NCBI RefSeq assembly: GCF_030818415.1
Contig: NZ_JAUTAE010000001.1
Location: 3,312,001-3,376,000, forward strand
Source of the DNA: Sphingomonas sp. SORGH_AS_0950
Lineage (GTDB): Bacteria > Pseudomonadota > Alphaproteobacteria > Sphingomonadales > Sphingomonadaceae
Reading direction: 5' to 3'
Length of the DNA stretch: 64,000 nucleotides
Below are positions 42,811 through 52,692 of the stretch, piece after piece. Positions within the stretch are counted from its first letter, which is position 1. Each line of letters starts with the position of its first letter. Made by a program: the position numbers and the translations under genes. The notes under the pieces were generated by a model, which did not search any database, had not been told where the DNA came from, and saw nothing but the letters and a program-made list of their open reading frames with translations.

Positions 42811-44143
42811 GGCGGAACAGCGGCTTCTGCCGCGCCTCGCGCGTCTTGCGGGTCAGATAGGTGTCGAGCCCGATCTGCGCGGCCATCAGCTGATAGAGGA
42901 AGGGGTTGAACGCGATCCCGACGAACGCCCCGCCCAGCAGATAGATCAGGTGCCCGTGCTGGAGCGCGCCCGCCAGTTGCCCGCCCCAGTGCAGCGGATC
43001 GCTGGCGGCCCGGTAACGGCGGCGCAGCGCCTCCATCCGCAGGATGCCCGCCACATTGATCCCCAGCCACAGGAACAGCCCCGGCCAGCCCTGTTCGCCC
43101 AGCATCTCGAAATAGCTGGAGTGATAGGCGCGGGCGCGGTCGGTGGTTACGCGCTTCTCCACCTTCGAGTCGTGCGCCGAGCCCTCGACCGAAGTCAGGT
43201 CGAACCGCACCGAATTCTGCAGATAGGCCTCGAACCCGCCGCCGAACGGGTTGGAGGTCGCATAGTCGAGCGTCCATTTCCACACCGCCAGCCGGGTCGA
43301 GGCGGACTCGTCCCCCTGATAGGTGCGGATGGTGTTCATCCGCTGTGTATAGGAGGAGGGCAGCAGCGGCACGACCGCCACCCCGGCGACCGCCAGCGCG
43401 CCGATATAGAGCAGCCGCCGCTTGACGTCGCGCAGCATCAGGATCGCCAGCAGCCCGATGCACAACAGCCCGGTCCGCGCCGAGGTCCCGACCGGGATCA
43501 GCAGACAGGCGAAGATCAGCCCCAGCCCGAACACCCGCACCCGCCAGTCGGGTGGGAAGATCGTGCCGTGCCGCATCAGCCACAATATGGTCGGAATGAC
43601 CGAGATGGCGACCGCCGAGATGATGCTGCCCTCGTACAGCCCGGTATTGTTGTTCACCATCAGGTTGAGTTCGCCGTAACCGCCGCCGCTGACCAGCGTC
43701 TTGACCCCGCCGACGATAACGATCGACGCCAGCGACAGGACCATGAACAGCAGCAGCGCCTCGATCCGCAGCCGGGTGCGCAGGGTCAGCGGCAGGAAGA
43801 CGGCAAAGGCCAGCGCCTTCCACACCCATCCCCATTTGTCCGCCGCCTCGATCGGGAAATCGGCCCCGAAATAGGTGGTGATCCCGCAATAGATCAGCAG
43901 CATCAGGATGCCCGCCTGCCGCGCGGTGAACCGGCTGTCGCGCTTGTCGTCGACCAGCGCCCAGGCCCCGACCGCCGCGACCACCGCGATCAGCGAGATC
44001 GGCACCGTGTTCAGCAGATAATAGGTCAGCCGCTGGGGCGAGACGATGTCGATATAGATATAGGTCAGCACCAGCAGGAACGGGCGGCGCAGGCCCATGC
44101 CGAACAGGCTGACCAGAAAGCCGATCAGGAACAGGTCACGCAT
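42785..44143 (-). CDS. O-antigen ligase-like protein, exosortase-A-associated O-glycosylation ligase type
   Basis: The 452-residue inner-membrane protein has about ten hydrophobic segments and the large periplasmic loop typical of Wzy/WaaL-like proteins (about residues 270-350, with TSNPFGGGFEAYLQNS and ARAYHSSYFEMLGEQGWPGL). The N-terminus (GLRRPFLLVLTYIYIDIVSP) and the loop motifs match the ligase associated with exosortase-A/PEP-CTERM systems. The neighbouring XrtA-type glycosyltransferase supports this. It is preceded by, and overlaps, a small membrane protein gene. Exosortase itself is not in the window. Confidence 0.82.
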   Translation of the reverse strand: MRDLFLIGFLVSLFGMGLRRPFLLVLTYIYIDIVSPQRLTYYLLNTVPISLIAVVAAVGAWALVDDKRDSRFTARQAGILMLLIYCGITTYFGADFPIEAADKWGWVWKALAFAVFLPLTLRTRLRIEALLLFMVLSLASIVIVGGVKTLVSGGGYGELNLMVNNNTGLYEGSIISAVAISVIPTILWLMRHGTIFPPDWRVRVFGLGLIFACLLIPVGTSARTGLLCIGLLAILMLRDVKRRLLYIGALAVAGVAVVPLLPSSYTQRMNTIRTYQGDESASTRLAVWKWTLDYATSNPFGGGFEAYLQNSVRFDLTSVEGSAHDSKVEKRVTTDRARAYHSSYFEMLGEQGWPGLFLWLGINVAGILRMEALRRRYRAASDPLHWGGQLAGALQHGHLIYLLGGAFVGIAFNPFLYQLMAAQIGLDTYLTRKTREARQKPLFRPTTFAPST

Positions 44144-44288
44144 CGCCGCGTGGCCGTTCGCCGGGGCGTTTGATTCGCGACGGACGCTCGACCTCGCCCT
44201 CCTGGTCCAGATCGCGGCGGGTCAGCAGGCGCCACGCCGCCAGCAGCATCAGGCCATGGGTCAGCAGCAGGGCGAAACTGTCGATCAT
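44136..44288 (-). CDS. Small membrane protein overlapping the ligase gene
   Basis: ATG 44288 follows a strong GGAGGGG ribosome site and opens a 50-codon frame whose end overlaps the ligase start by 8 bases, indicating coupled translation. The peptide has one hydrophobic segment (FALLLTHGLMLLAAWRLL) and then a charged, Arg/Glu-rich tail (DLDQEGEVERPSRIKRPGER). I do not recognise it. Its strict coupling to the ligase suggests an accessory subunit. A longer upstream frame to 44327 lacks a ribosome site. Confidence 0.6.
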   Translation of the reverse strand: MIDSFALLLTHGLMLLAAWRLLTRRDLDQEGEVERPSRIKRPGERPRGDA

Positions 44289-44383
44289 CGCCCCTCCTTC
44301 CCATTCCAAAACGGCGCGGTCGGCCACGCTTATAAACCCACGGTTGACGCGGCGTTAAGGGGTGGCATGACAGGTGTAACGCC

Positions 44384-45598
44384 ATGCGTATCCTGCATAT
44401 CCTCGACCACGGTCTGCCGCTGCAAAGCGGATACACGTTCCGGACGCGCGCGATCCTGAAGGCACAGGTCGCCCAGGGGCATGAGGTGGCGGCGGTCACC
44501 GGGCCGCGTCAGGGCAAGGGCGAAGGCGGGGTCGAGATGCTCGACGGGCTGACCTTCTACCGCACCCCCAGCGCGACCGGCACGCCCGACGGGCTGGTCG
44601 GCGAGGCGAGGGGGATGGCCGCGCATGTCCGGGCGATCGGGGCGGCGGTCGACGCGTTCCGGCCCGATATCCTCCATGCCCATTCGCCCGTGCTCGATGC
44701 GCTGGCCGCCTGGGTCGTGGCACGGCGGCGCAAATTGCCGCTGGTTTACGAAATTCGCGCCTTCTGGGAGGATGCGGCGGTCAGCAACGGCACGGGTGTC
44801 GAGGGCAGCCGCCGCTACCGCGCGACTCGTGCGCTGGAAGGCTGGGCCTGTGCGCGGGCCGATGCGGTCGCGGTCATCTGCGAAGGACTGCGCGGCGACC
44901 TGATTGCGCGGGGAATCGCGGCGGACAAGATCATCGTCTCGCCCAATGGCGTCGACCTGACCCTGTTCGGCCGCCCGCCCGCGCGCGACGACGCATTGGC
45001 GCGCGAGCTGGGGCTGGACGATGCGGAGGTCATCGGCTTCATCGGCAGCTTCTATGATTATGAGGGGCTGGACGACCTGATCGCCGCCATGCCCCGTCTG
45101 GTCGCGGCACGGCCCCGCGCGCGGCTGCTGCTGGTCGGCGGCGGTCCGATGGAGGCGGCCTTGCGCGCACAGGCGCAGGCCTCGCCGGTGGCGTCGGCGA
45201 TCCGCTTCATCGGGCGCGTGCCGCATCAGTCGGTCGAGCGCTATTACGGGCTGGTCGATATCCTCGCCTATCCGCGCAAGAAGATGCGGCTGACCGATCT
45301 TGTCACGCCGCTGAAACCGCTGGAGGCCATGGCGCAGCGGCGGCTGGTCGCGGCGTCCGATGTCGGCGGGCATCGCGAGCTGATCCGCGACGGCGAGACG
45401 GGGACGCTGTTCCCGCCCGACGATCCGGTCGCGCTGGCCGATGCGCTGGCGGACCTGCTGTCGAATCGCGGGATATGGGAGGCGCGGCGCGATGCGGGCC
45501 GATATTTTGTTGAAACCGAACGCGATTGGGCCTCGAATATCCGCCGTTACGAACCTGTTTACCGAAACCTGCTAGGCAAGGCGCCGATCGGATCATGA
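44384..45598 (+). CDS. GT4 glycosyltransferase, PEP-CTERM/XrtA-system type
   Basis: The 404-residue protein has the GT-B fold. The N-terminus MRILHILDHGLPLQSGYTFR followed by TRAILKAQ is the hallmark of the exosortase-A-associated glycosyltransferase family. The C-terminal nucleotide-sugar domain includes VSPNGVDLTLF, VIGFIGSFYDYEGLDDLI, RARLLLVGGGPME and PLKPLEAMAQRRLVAASDVGGHRELI, the usual GT4 donor-binding glutamate region. It acts at the cytoplasmic face in assembling the extracellular polysaccharide. It is divergent from the ligase pair and overlaps the next gene by ATGA. Confidence 0.88.
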   Translation: MRILHILDHGLPLQSGYTFRTRAILKAQVAQGHEVAAVTGPRQGKGEGGVEMLDGLTFYRTPSATGTPDGLVGEARGMAAHVRAIGAAVDAFRPDILHAHSPVLDALAAWVVARRRKLPLVYEIRAFWEDAAVSNGTGVEGSRRYRATRALEGWACARADAVAVICEGLRGDLIARGIAADKIIVSPNGVDLTLFGRPPARDDALARELGLDDAEVIGFIGSFYDYEGLDDLIAAMPRLVAARPRARLLLVGGGPMEAALRAQAQASPVASAIRFIGRVPHQSVERYYGLVDILAYPRKKMRLTDLVTPLKPLEAMAQRRLVAASDVGGHRELIRDGETGTLFPPDDPVALADALADLLSNRGIWEARRDAGRYFVETERDWASNIRRYEPVYRNLLGKAPIGS

Positions 45599-46269
45599 CC
45601 TTCACCGCGACGCCTTCCCCCTATCGCTTCGTGCCCGCGCTGGTCGGCGGGGCGTTCGGCGTGCTGCTCGCCTTCATCCTGCTGGTCGCACCGGTCTGGC
45701 GCCTGGAAATGCTGGTCGCGCAGCTGGGGCTGGCCGACATTTTCTCCGCCGCGCAACCGCCCTTGGGCGTCAAGGCGCGGCTGTTGCTGGCGTTCGGGAT
45801 CGGCGCGGGCGGTGGAGCCGTCCTGTGGGCCGCGACCTATCTGCTCTGGGGTCCGGGCGGGCTGCTGGCCCGGTGCGCCAAGGCCGAGGATGCGGAGGAC
45901 GAGGATTATGTCCCCAGCGTCCGCCGCTCCGACCGCCACCCCGATGCGCCGCCGCGTCGCCCGCTGCTCGCCGCCGAACTGGGCGCACCGCCGCCCCCGC
46001 CGGAGGACGAGGACATGCCCGACATAGAGCGGACGCTTCCCGCCGATCTCGACATGCCGCTGGCCGCGTTCGATCCGGACGCGATCCGCGCCGTCCCGCG
46101 CGAACCGGTCCGCACCGAACCCGAACCCATGCCGATCCCCGCCATGCGCGAACCCATTGCCGAGGAACGCGGCGGCGCGCTGCCGCTTCGCGGGGACGAG
46201 TCGATCGAGGCGATGCTGGAACGGCTGGAGCGCGAAACCGCGCTGCGCAAGGCGCACCGGCAGGGATAA
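45595..46269 (+). CDS. Two-helix membrane protein with long acidic cytoplasmic tail
   Basis: The 224-residue product overlaps the glycosyltransferase gene by four bases. It has two hydrophobic segments (FVPALVGGAFGVLLAFILLV and LLLAFGIGAGGGAVLWAATY) and then a long Pro/Asp/Glu-rich, probably disordered region (about residues 100-200). It ends in a short helix (IEAMLERLERETALRKAHR). No family is recognised. Coupling to the XrtA-type glycosyltransferase suggests that it works with the glycan machinery. Confidence 0.72.
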   Translation: MTFTATPSPYRFVPALVGGAFGVLLAFILLVAPVWRLEMLVAQLGLADIFSAAQPPLGVKARLLLAFGIGAGGGAVLWAATYLLWGPGGLLARCAKAEDAEDEDYVPSVRRSDRHPDAPPRRPLLAAELGAPPPPPEDEDMPDIERTLPADLDMPLAAFDPDAIRAVPREPVRTEPEPMPIPAMREPIAEERGGALPLRGDESIEAMLERLERETALRKAHRQG

Positions 46270-46319
46270 GGCGCTTCGGGCCGAGTCGAACCGGGAGCTC
46301 CGGCCTGAAGAGTATTTGG

Positions 46320-46445
46320 TTCGCGCAGAGGCGCGGAGGACGCAGAGACAGGATCTCGGAAAATCGCGCCTTTCTCCACGAGGTGAGAGGAGCAACGCGT
46401 CCCCGGGCGGCGACACCTCTGCGTCCTCCGCACCTCTGCGCGAAC
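46320..46445. repeat. Palindromic intergenic repeat, family E
   Basis: TTCGCGCAGAGGCGCGGAGG plus ACGCAGAG at the left is complementary, with one mismatch region, to CTCTGCGTCCTCCGCACCTC plus TGCGCGAA at the right; the spacer is about 70 bp. Single arms of this kind (CTCTGCGTCCTCTGCGCC-like) are familiar intergenic motifs in many genomes. It fills much of the 350-bp gap before acnA; the remainder holds only the acnA terminator. Confidence 0.8.
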
Positions 46446-46537
46446 CCCATTTTGCCTTGAGGCTCCCCCCACGGCGCGCAACGTTCACGCGAACGGATGA
46501 CGGGCAAAGCGCGGACCCGGCCACCGCGAACAAGCAA

Positions 46538-46567
46538 ACGCCCGCCCGGACGAATCCGGACGGGCGT
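46538..46567 (-). terminator. Intrinsic terminator of acnA
   Basis: ACGCCCGCCCGGA pairs with TCCGGACGGGCGT over 13 bp with one mismatch around a four-base loop. On the minus strand it is followed by TTTGCTTG. It lies about 50 bp past the acnA stop codon. Confidence 0.75.
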
Positions 46568-46619
46568 CTGATGCCATCGGCAAGGGGAGCGGGCCACCGG
46601 CCCGCCCCCGACGGGCAGA

Positions 46620-49307
<2,688 letters not shown>

Positions 49308-49529
49308 GGGCGTCCCTTCTTGGTCGAGCCGAGCACGCCCGGGGGACACGGCAGCATGCAGCCGCGAGCAGGCGCGCCGGGAATAAATCCGGTAGACGCC
49401 AGCGGCCTTAGCAATGGCGGGGCCGACAGGGAAGGGTGTCAAGTTGCGGAAACGCCGTCGTCCCGTCCTTTCCCGCGATGCCCTTTCCCGCAACGATCGC
49501 AACCGGCGGTCCTGTCGTGGAAAATCCGT

Positions 49530-49555
49530 GGAACAGCTGTGCCGAATGACGGGTT
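49530..49555 (+). promoter_or_regulatory. Weak EcfG-like promoter candidate in the acnA/49692 gap
   Basis: GGAAC at 49530-49534 is followed 17 bases later by GGTT. The spacing is one base longer than the EcfG consensus. The site points toward the small gene at 49692, about 135 bp downstream. A TGACGG/CCGTCA inverted repeat overlaps it at about 49547-49565. The rest of the 384-bp gap (49308-49691) shows no feature I can name; the acnA promoter must lie in it. Confidence 0.3.
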
Positions 49556-49691
49556 GAGCCGTCATGGATGGAGTTCGGATAATGCACGGCCTGATCGTTT
49601 CACGATTCCCCGCATCGGCTACGGGGCACGAAGCGGTAACGGCGCGTTCGCCATTGTCCGCGATGCGCCGCGACGCGCGTACCGATGGTGG

Positions 49692-49898
49692 ATGGCGGTG
49701 ATGGCGAAGGACACGCCCCAATCGCCCCGCCGACCCGACCCGATCGTCGCGGTCGGCCTGCTCACCCAGCGCGACCTCGACGTGCTGGGGTCGGGTTTCC
49801 GACGATCCTTCCCGGTCCAGGAGGACACGGCGTTTGACGATCTGTTGAAGGCGCTCGACTCGATCGAGGGAATCGCGTCCTCGACCCGGCGCGAGTAA
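49692..49898 (+). CDS. Small conserved sphingomonad-type protein
   Basis: The 68-codon frame starts at ATG 49692; ATG 49701 is an equally good start. It encodes a soluble peptide with the compact conserved block [20 protein letters not shown], then [23 protein letters not shown] recall similar short proteins of unknown function in sphingomonads. The amphipathic C-terminal helix could mediate dimerisation. It is monocistronic or the first gene of the plus-strand small-gene cluster that runs to 52403. Confidence 0.6.
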   Translation: MAVMAKDTPQSPRRPDPIVAVGLLTQRDLDVLGSGFRRSFPVQEDTAFDDLLKALDSIEGIASSTRRE

Positions 49899-50050
49899 GG
49901 CCGACGGAGGTCCAACCAAATCCTTGAAAATTCGTGTCCTGGCCAAATCGGTCGCCAAATCGGACAAGGAGTGTCTTGGCGAGGCACCACTCTCGCGGCT
50001 AGGGCGTGGAACGCACGCGGGCGATCCGCCCGGCGTGGTCGGAAAAAGTG

Positions 50051-50596
50051 ATGACCCCCGAACGTTTCGCCCTGTTGACCCGCCGCCATCGCGAATGTCT
50101 GCGCGGGGTGAAGGCCTTGAAAGGGTCCAAGGAAATCGCTGCCGAGCTGGGGCTCGGGAAATCCACCGTCGACAGCTATCTGACCGAGGCCGTTCGCCTG
50201 CTGGGCGCACGCAATCGTCGCGACGCGGCCATCGCACTGGCCGATTTTGAGGCCCATGAAAATGGCCAAGTCCCTGAAATCGAAGCAGAACCTACCCCGC
50301 ATAAAATCATACCCGATTCTGCGGGGCTAGTTTCCGAACCGACGCCCATGCCACTTCCGATGGCACCGGATGGGAGTACGGTCGGCGGGGCGGTGCAGGG
50401 CGGCCATGTCCACGCATCGCCCCGCTTGTCTCTCCCGGTCCGGCGTCAGGGCCAGGCCCGCAACGACATGACCATGGCCGAAAGGCTGCTGTGGATCCCC
50501 ACGATCGCCGTCGCGCTCGCCATCGGCTTCGGCATGCTGGCGACGGGACTCGATGTGATGACCCGGGTCATCGGGCGGCTGTCGCACCTTGGCTGA
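50051..50596 (+). CDS. Membrane-anchored LuxR-type HTH protein
   Basis: The 181-residue protein places a LuxR/FixJ-type DNA-binding domain at the N-terminus ([19 protein letters not shown], then [20 protein letters not shown]). This is followed by a long Pro/Gly-rich linker (about 70-145) and a single C-terminal membrane helix ([20 protein letters not shown]). There is no sensor domain in the usual N-terminal position. A tethered DNA-binding domain suggests regulation at the membrane or release by proteolysis. ATG 50051 is chosen because the HTH begins directly after it. The next three genes follow within about 50 bp each. Confidence 0.75.
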   Translation: MTPERFALLTRRHRECLRGVKALKGSKEIAAELGLGKSTVDSYLTEAVRLLGARNRRDAAIALADFEAHENGQVPEIEAEPTPHKIIPDSAGLVSEPTPMPLPMAPDGSTVGGAVQGGHVHASPRLSLPVRRQGQARNDMTMAERLLWIPTIAVALAIGFGMLATGLDVMTRVIGRLSHLG

Positions 50597-50649
50597 CGGC
50601 AATGTGCCATGCCGCAGGGAGCGGGCATGGTAGAAATCGGGGGCAAGCG

Positions 50650-50997
50650 ATGATGACCGAACATGAATCGGCACTTCAGGTGACCGAGCTGCTGTGGAAG
50701 CTGGAAAACGATCTCGACGCGGCCTTCGCGACGGCGGGCGCATTGGCGATGGCCCTGCCGCGGGCACGGGCCGAAGCGAAGCTGTCGGCGGTGGTCGGCC
50801 AGCACGCCTTCGAGATGCTGGGCCAGGCGATGATGGCGATCGGCCAGGCGCGCGGCCATACGGTGCAGAGCCACCGCATCCTCGAAAAGGTCGGCAAGAC
50901 GATCGGCTTCGACGCCGACGAATATGGCGACAACCGTCCCAAGCCGCCCGAAGTCACCGGCACGGTGTCGCCGATGCCGCTGCGCGCCGCGGCCTGA
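50650..50997 (+). CDS. Small all-helical protein (hypothetical)
   Basis: The 115-residue frame follows a GGGGG ribosome site, with two possible starts (ATG 50650 or 50653). It is strongly helical and Ala-rich (LQVTELLWKLENDLDAAFAT, VVGQHAFEMLGQAMMAIGQA), with a polar C-terminal tail (DEYGDNRPKPPEVTG). No membrane segment or signal peptide is seen. It lies between the membrane-anchored HTH gene and the four-helix membrane protein gene and probably belongs to their transcript. The helical character might allow oligomerisation or a structural role. Confidence 0.6.
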   Translation: MMTEHESALQVTELLWKLENDLDAAFATAGALAMALPRARAEAKLSAVVGQHAFEMLGQAMMAIGQARGHTVQSHRILEKVGKTIGFDADEYGDNRPKPPEVTGTVSPMPLRAAA

Positions 50998-51047
50998 TCC
51001 GACAGGCACGGCGTGTCCGACCCATCATCCAGGCAGCGGGGCACGCC

Positions 51048-51518
51048 GTGACTCACGTCTATGTCTTCAACTTCCTGCAAGGGCTGGTCTGCCTCTATGC
51101 GCTGACGCTGGGGGGATGGCCCGAGCGCACCACCGCCGTGATCCTGCTGTGCGCCTCGGTCGCGACGGTGGTCCTGCCCTTCGATCCGTCGACCAGCTTT
51201 CACCGCGTCGAGGCGCTGGAGCTGGGCATCGACCTGGCGTTGATGATGGGGCTGACCGGCGTGGCGTTGCTGGCCAACCGGTTCTGGCCGCTATGGCTGG
51301 CCGCGTTCCACCTGCTGGCGGTGGGGATTCACGGGGTTAAGGGCTTCGACCCGGCGCTGATGCCGTGGATGTATGCGGCGGCGGGCGGCAAGCTGGCCTA
51401 TCCCATGCTCGTCCTGCTGGGGATGGGGGTGCTGCGCCATCGCATCCGGCTGGCGCGCTATGGCACCGATCCCGACTGGACCCTGCCATGGCGGGGCGGC
51501 GAACGGCATGGAGCCTGA
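51048..51518 (+). CDS. Four-helix integral membrane protein (hypothetical)
   Basis: Translation from GTG 51048 gives 156 residues with about four hydrophobic segments: YVFNFLQGLVCLYALTLGG, TTAVILLCASVATVVLPF, LGIDLALMMGLTGVALLANR and KLAYPMLVLLGMGVL, plus a hydrophobic stretch around WLAAFHLLAVGIHGV. The short C-terminus is cytosolic-type and charged (RHRIRLARYGTD). I recognise no family. The stop codon lies 11 bases inside the next gene, so the two are translationally linked. Confidence 0.65.
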   Translation: MTHVYVFNFLQGLVCLYALTLGGWPERTTAVILLCASVATVVLPFDPSTSFHRVEALELGIDLALMMGLTGVALLANRFWPLWLAAFHLLAVGIHGVKGFDPALMPWMYAAAGGKLAYPMLVLLGMGVLRHRIRLARYGTDPDWTLPWRGGERHGA

Positions 51519-51966
51519 ATTTCGCCTGCTGCACTGGCCTGAGGCGGATCGCGCGAGCTTCCAGCATTTCGTAGAGGTCATGGCGGACGTGCAGACCCGT
51601 ATCGCGGCCATTTCGGGGACGCCCGGCGGCGGTGTGCCGGTGCCGCGTGCGCCGCGCGTGCCGACCCCGCAGGAATGCGCGCGGATGATCCTGAACCAGC
51701 GGATCGAGCTGCGCCGGATCGCGGGGCCCTGTGCCGACATGTTCGGCGATCCCGCCTGGGAGATCATCATCGCGCTGTTCGAGGCGGGCGAGCCGCTGTC
51801 CGACGAGGCGCTGCTGGACGCCATCGGCCTGCCGCCGGAGGGTCTGACCGGCCCCCGCTGGATCGCGCTGCTCGTCCAGCGCGGCTGGGTCGAGCGCCAC
51901 GAGGACGGATTGACACTGGGCGCGCCCGCCGAGGCGATGCTGACCCGGTACTTCGCGGGGTTCTGA
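51508..51966 (+). CDS. Winged-helix-like protein (putative regulator)
   Basis: The 152-residue protein has a helical N-terminal half. Its C-terminal half (about 75-150) reads like a MarR-type winged helix: GDPAWEIIIALFEAGEPLSD, a recognition-helix-like LTGPRWIALLVQRGWVERHE and a short wing (DGLTLGAPAE). Sphingomonad regulators with DEPAWDILLDL-type domains are similar. The DNA-binding role is an inference. It overlaps the four-helix membrane protein gene by 11 bases, so the membrane protein and this candidate regulator are made together. Confidence 0.6.
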   Translation: MEPEFRLLHWPEADRASFQHFVEVMADVQTRIAAISGTPGGGVPVPRAPRVPTPQECARMILNQRIELRRIAGPCADMFGDPAWEIIIALFEAGEPLSDEALLDAIGLPPEGLTGPRWIALLVQRGWVERHEDGLTLGAPAEAMLTRYFAGF

Positions 51967-52043
51967 GCGCGATCGGGCGGGGTGAAACTCCTGACGCGGC
52001 CAAGGGTTCAAGGGATACGGGCAAAGGCAAGGAGACGGACGAG

Positions 52044-52403
52044 ATGGCCGAGGATAATGGCGGCGGCGCGGGTGCGATCGGTGGCGATATGGGCACCGGC
52101 GCCTTTGCCGACCGGGTGAAGGGCGCGGGCGAGGCGATGCAGGCGACCGGCCAGAAGATGGCCGAGGGCGGATCGCAGGTCACGCTCAAGATGCTGGAAC
52201 AGGCCGAAACCAACACGCGCGAGGCTTTCGCCGCGATGCGCTCGGCGGCCTCGGCCAAGGATCTGGGCGACGTGATGCGCATCCAGACCGAGTTCCTGCG
52301 CGAACAGGGCAATCGCTCGATGGCGCAGGCGCGCGAGATCGGCGAGTTGATCGTCCAGTTCGGTCGCGACGCCGTCGGCGCGGCGCGCGGGTCCGGCAAT
52401 TAG
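52044..52403 (+). CDS. Phasin-family protein
   Basis: The 119-residue protein begins with a Gly-rich segment (NGGGAGAIGGDMGTGAFADR) and continues as a long amphipathic helix rich in Ala, Glu and Gln (LKMLEQAETNTREAFAAMRS, DVMRIQTEFLREQGNRSMAQ). This is the phasin pattern of proteins that coat PHA granules. ATG 52044 follows AAGGAG. Together with the PhaZ depolymerase at 33236 it indicates polymer storage, although PHA synthase is not in the window. It is the last gene of the plus-strand cluster; a long palindromic repeat follows. Confidence 0.78.
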   Translation: MAEDNGGGAGAIGGDMGTGAFADRVKGAGEAMQATGQKMAEGGSQVTLKMLEQAETNTREAFAAMRSAASAKDLGDVMRIQTEFLREQGNRSMAQAREIGELIVQFGRDAVGAARGSGN

Positions 52404-52430
52404 GGCATATCGACAGTCAGCGATGCCCTT

Positions 52431-52635
52431 CCTTCCCTCGCCCCTCGTAGAGGGGAGAGGGTTGCGCAGACTTGGTCTTTGCGAAAGCAAAGGCCTAGTC
52501 GGAGCTGGGTGAGGGGTGGGCTCGCGAAGCGAGCGCGCGAGCCTTTGGGCTCGCTCAACCTCTTACCCAAGCTGCGCTAGCCAGCAGGCTGGCAAGCATC
52601 GCTAACCCTCTCCCCTGTCCAGGGGGAGAGGGAAG
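52431..52635. repeat. Palindromic intergenic repeat, family F (long)
   Basis: Outer arms CTTCCCTCGCCCCTCGTAGA plus GGGGAGAGGG and CCCTCTCCCCTGTCCAGGGG plus GAGAGGGAAG pair with each other, and each is itself partly palindromic. The interior has several smaller hairpins, including GGGCTCGCGAAGCGAGC and TTGCGAAAGCAA. It occupies most of the gap between the phasin gene and the convergent efflux operon. Confidence 0.75.
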
Positions 52636-52654
52636 AAGACGCAATACTGACGGC

Positions 52655-52688
52655 ATCCCGCCCGGCGCGAGAGGCGGCCGGGCGGGAT
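52655..52688 (-). terminator. Terminator hairpin of the RND efflux operon
   Basis: ATCCCGCCCGGC pairs perfectly with GCCGGGCGGGAT over 12 bp around a 10-base loop. It lies 5 bp after the stop codon of the outer-membrane factor gene. On the minus strand it is followed by GCCGTCAGTATTGC, without a clear U tract. Confidence 0.65.
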
Positions 52689-52692
52689 CGCC

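Noticed and set aside
49619..50302. A minus-strand 227-codon frame opposite the LuxR-type HTH gene
   Set aside because: It overlaps two better-supported plus-strand genes and has no recognisable domain or ribosome site.
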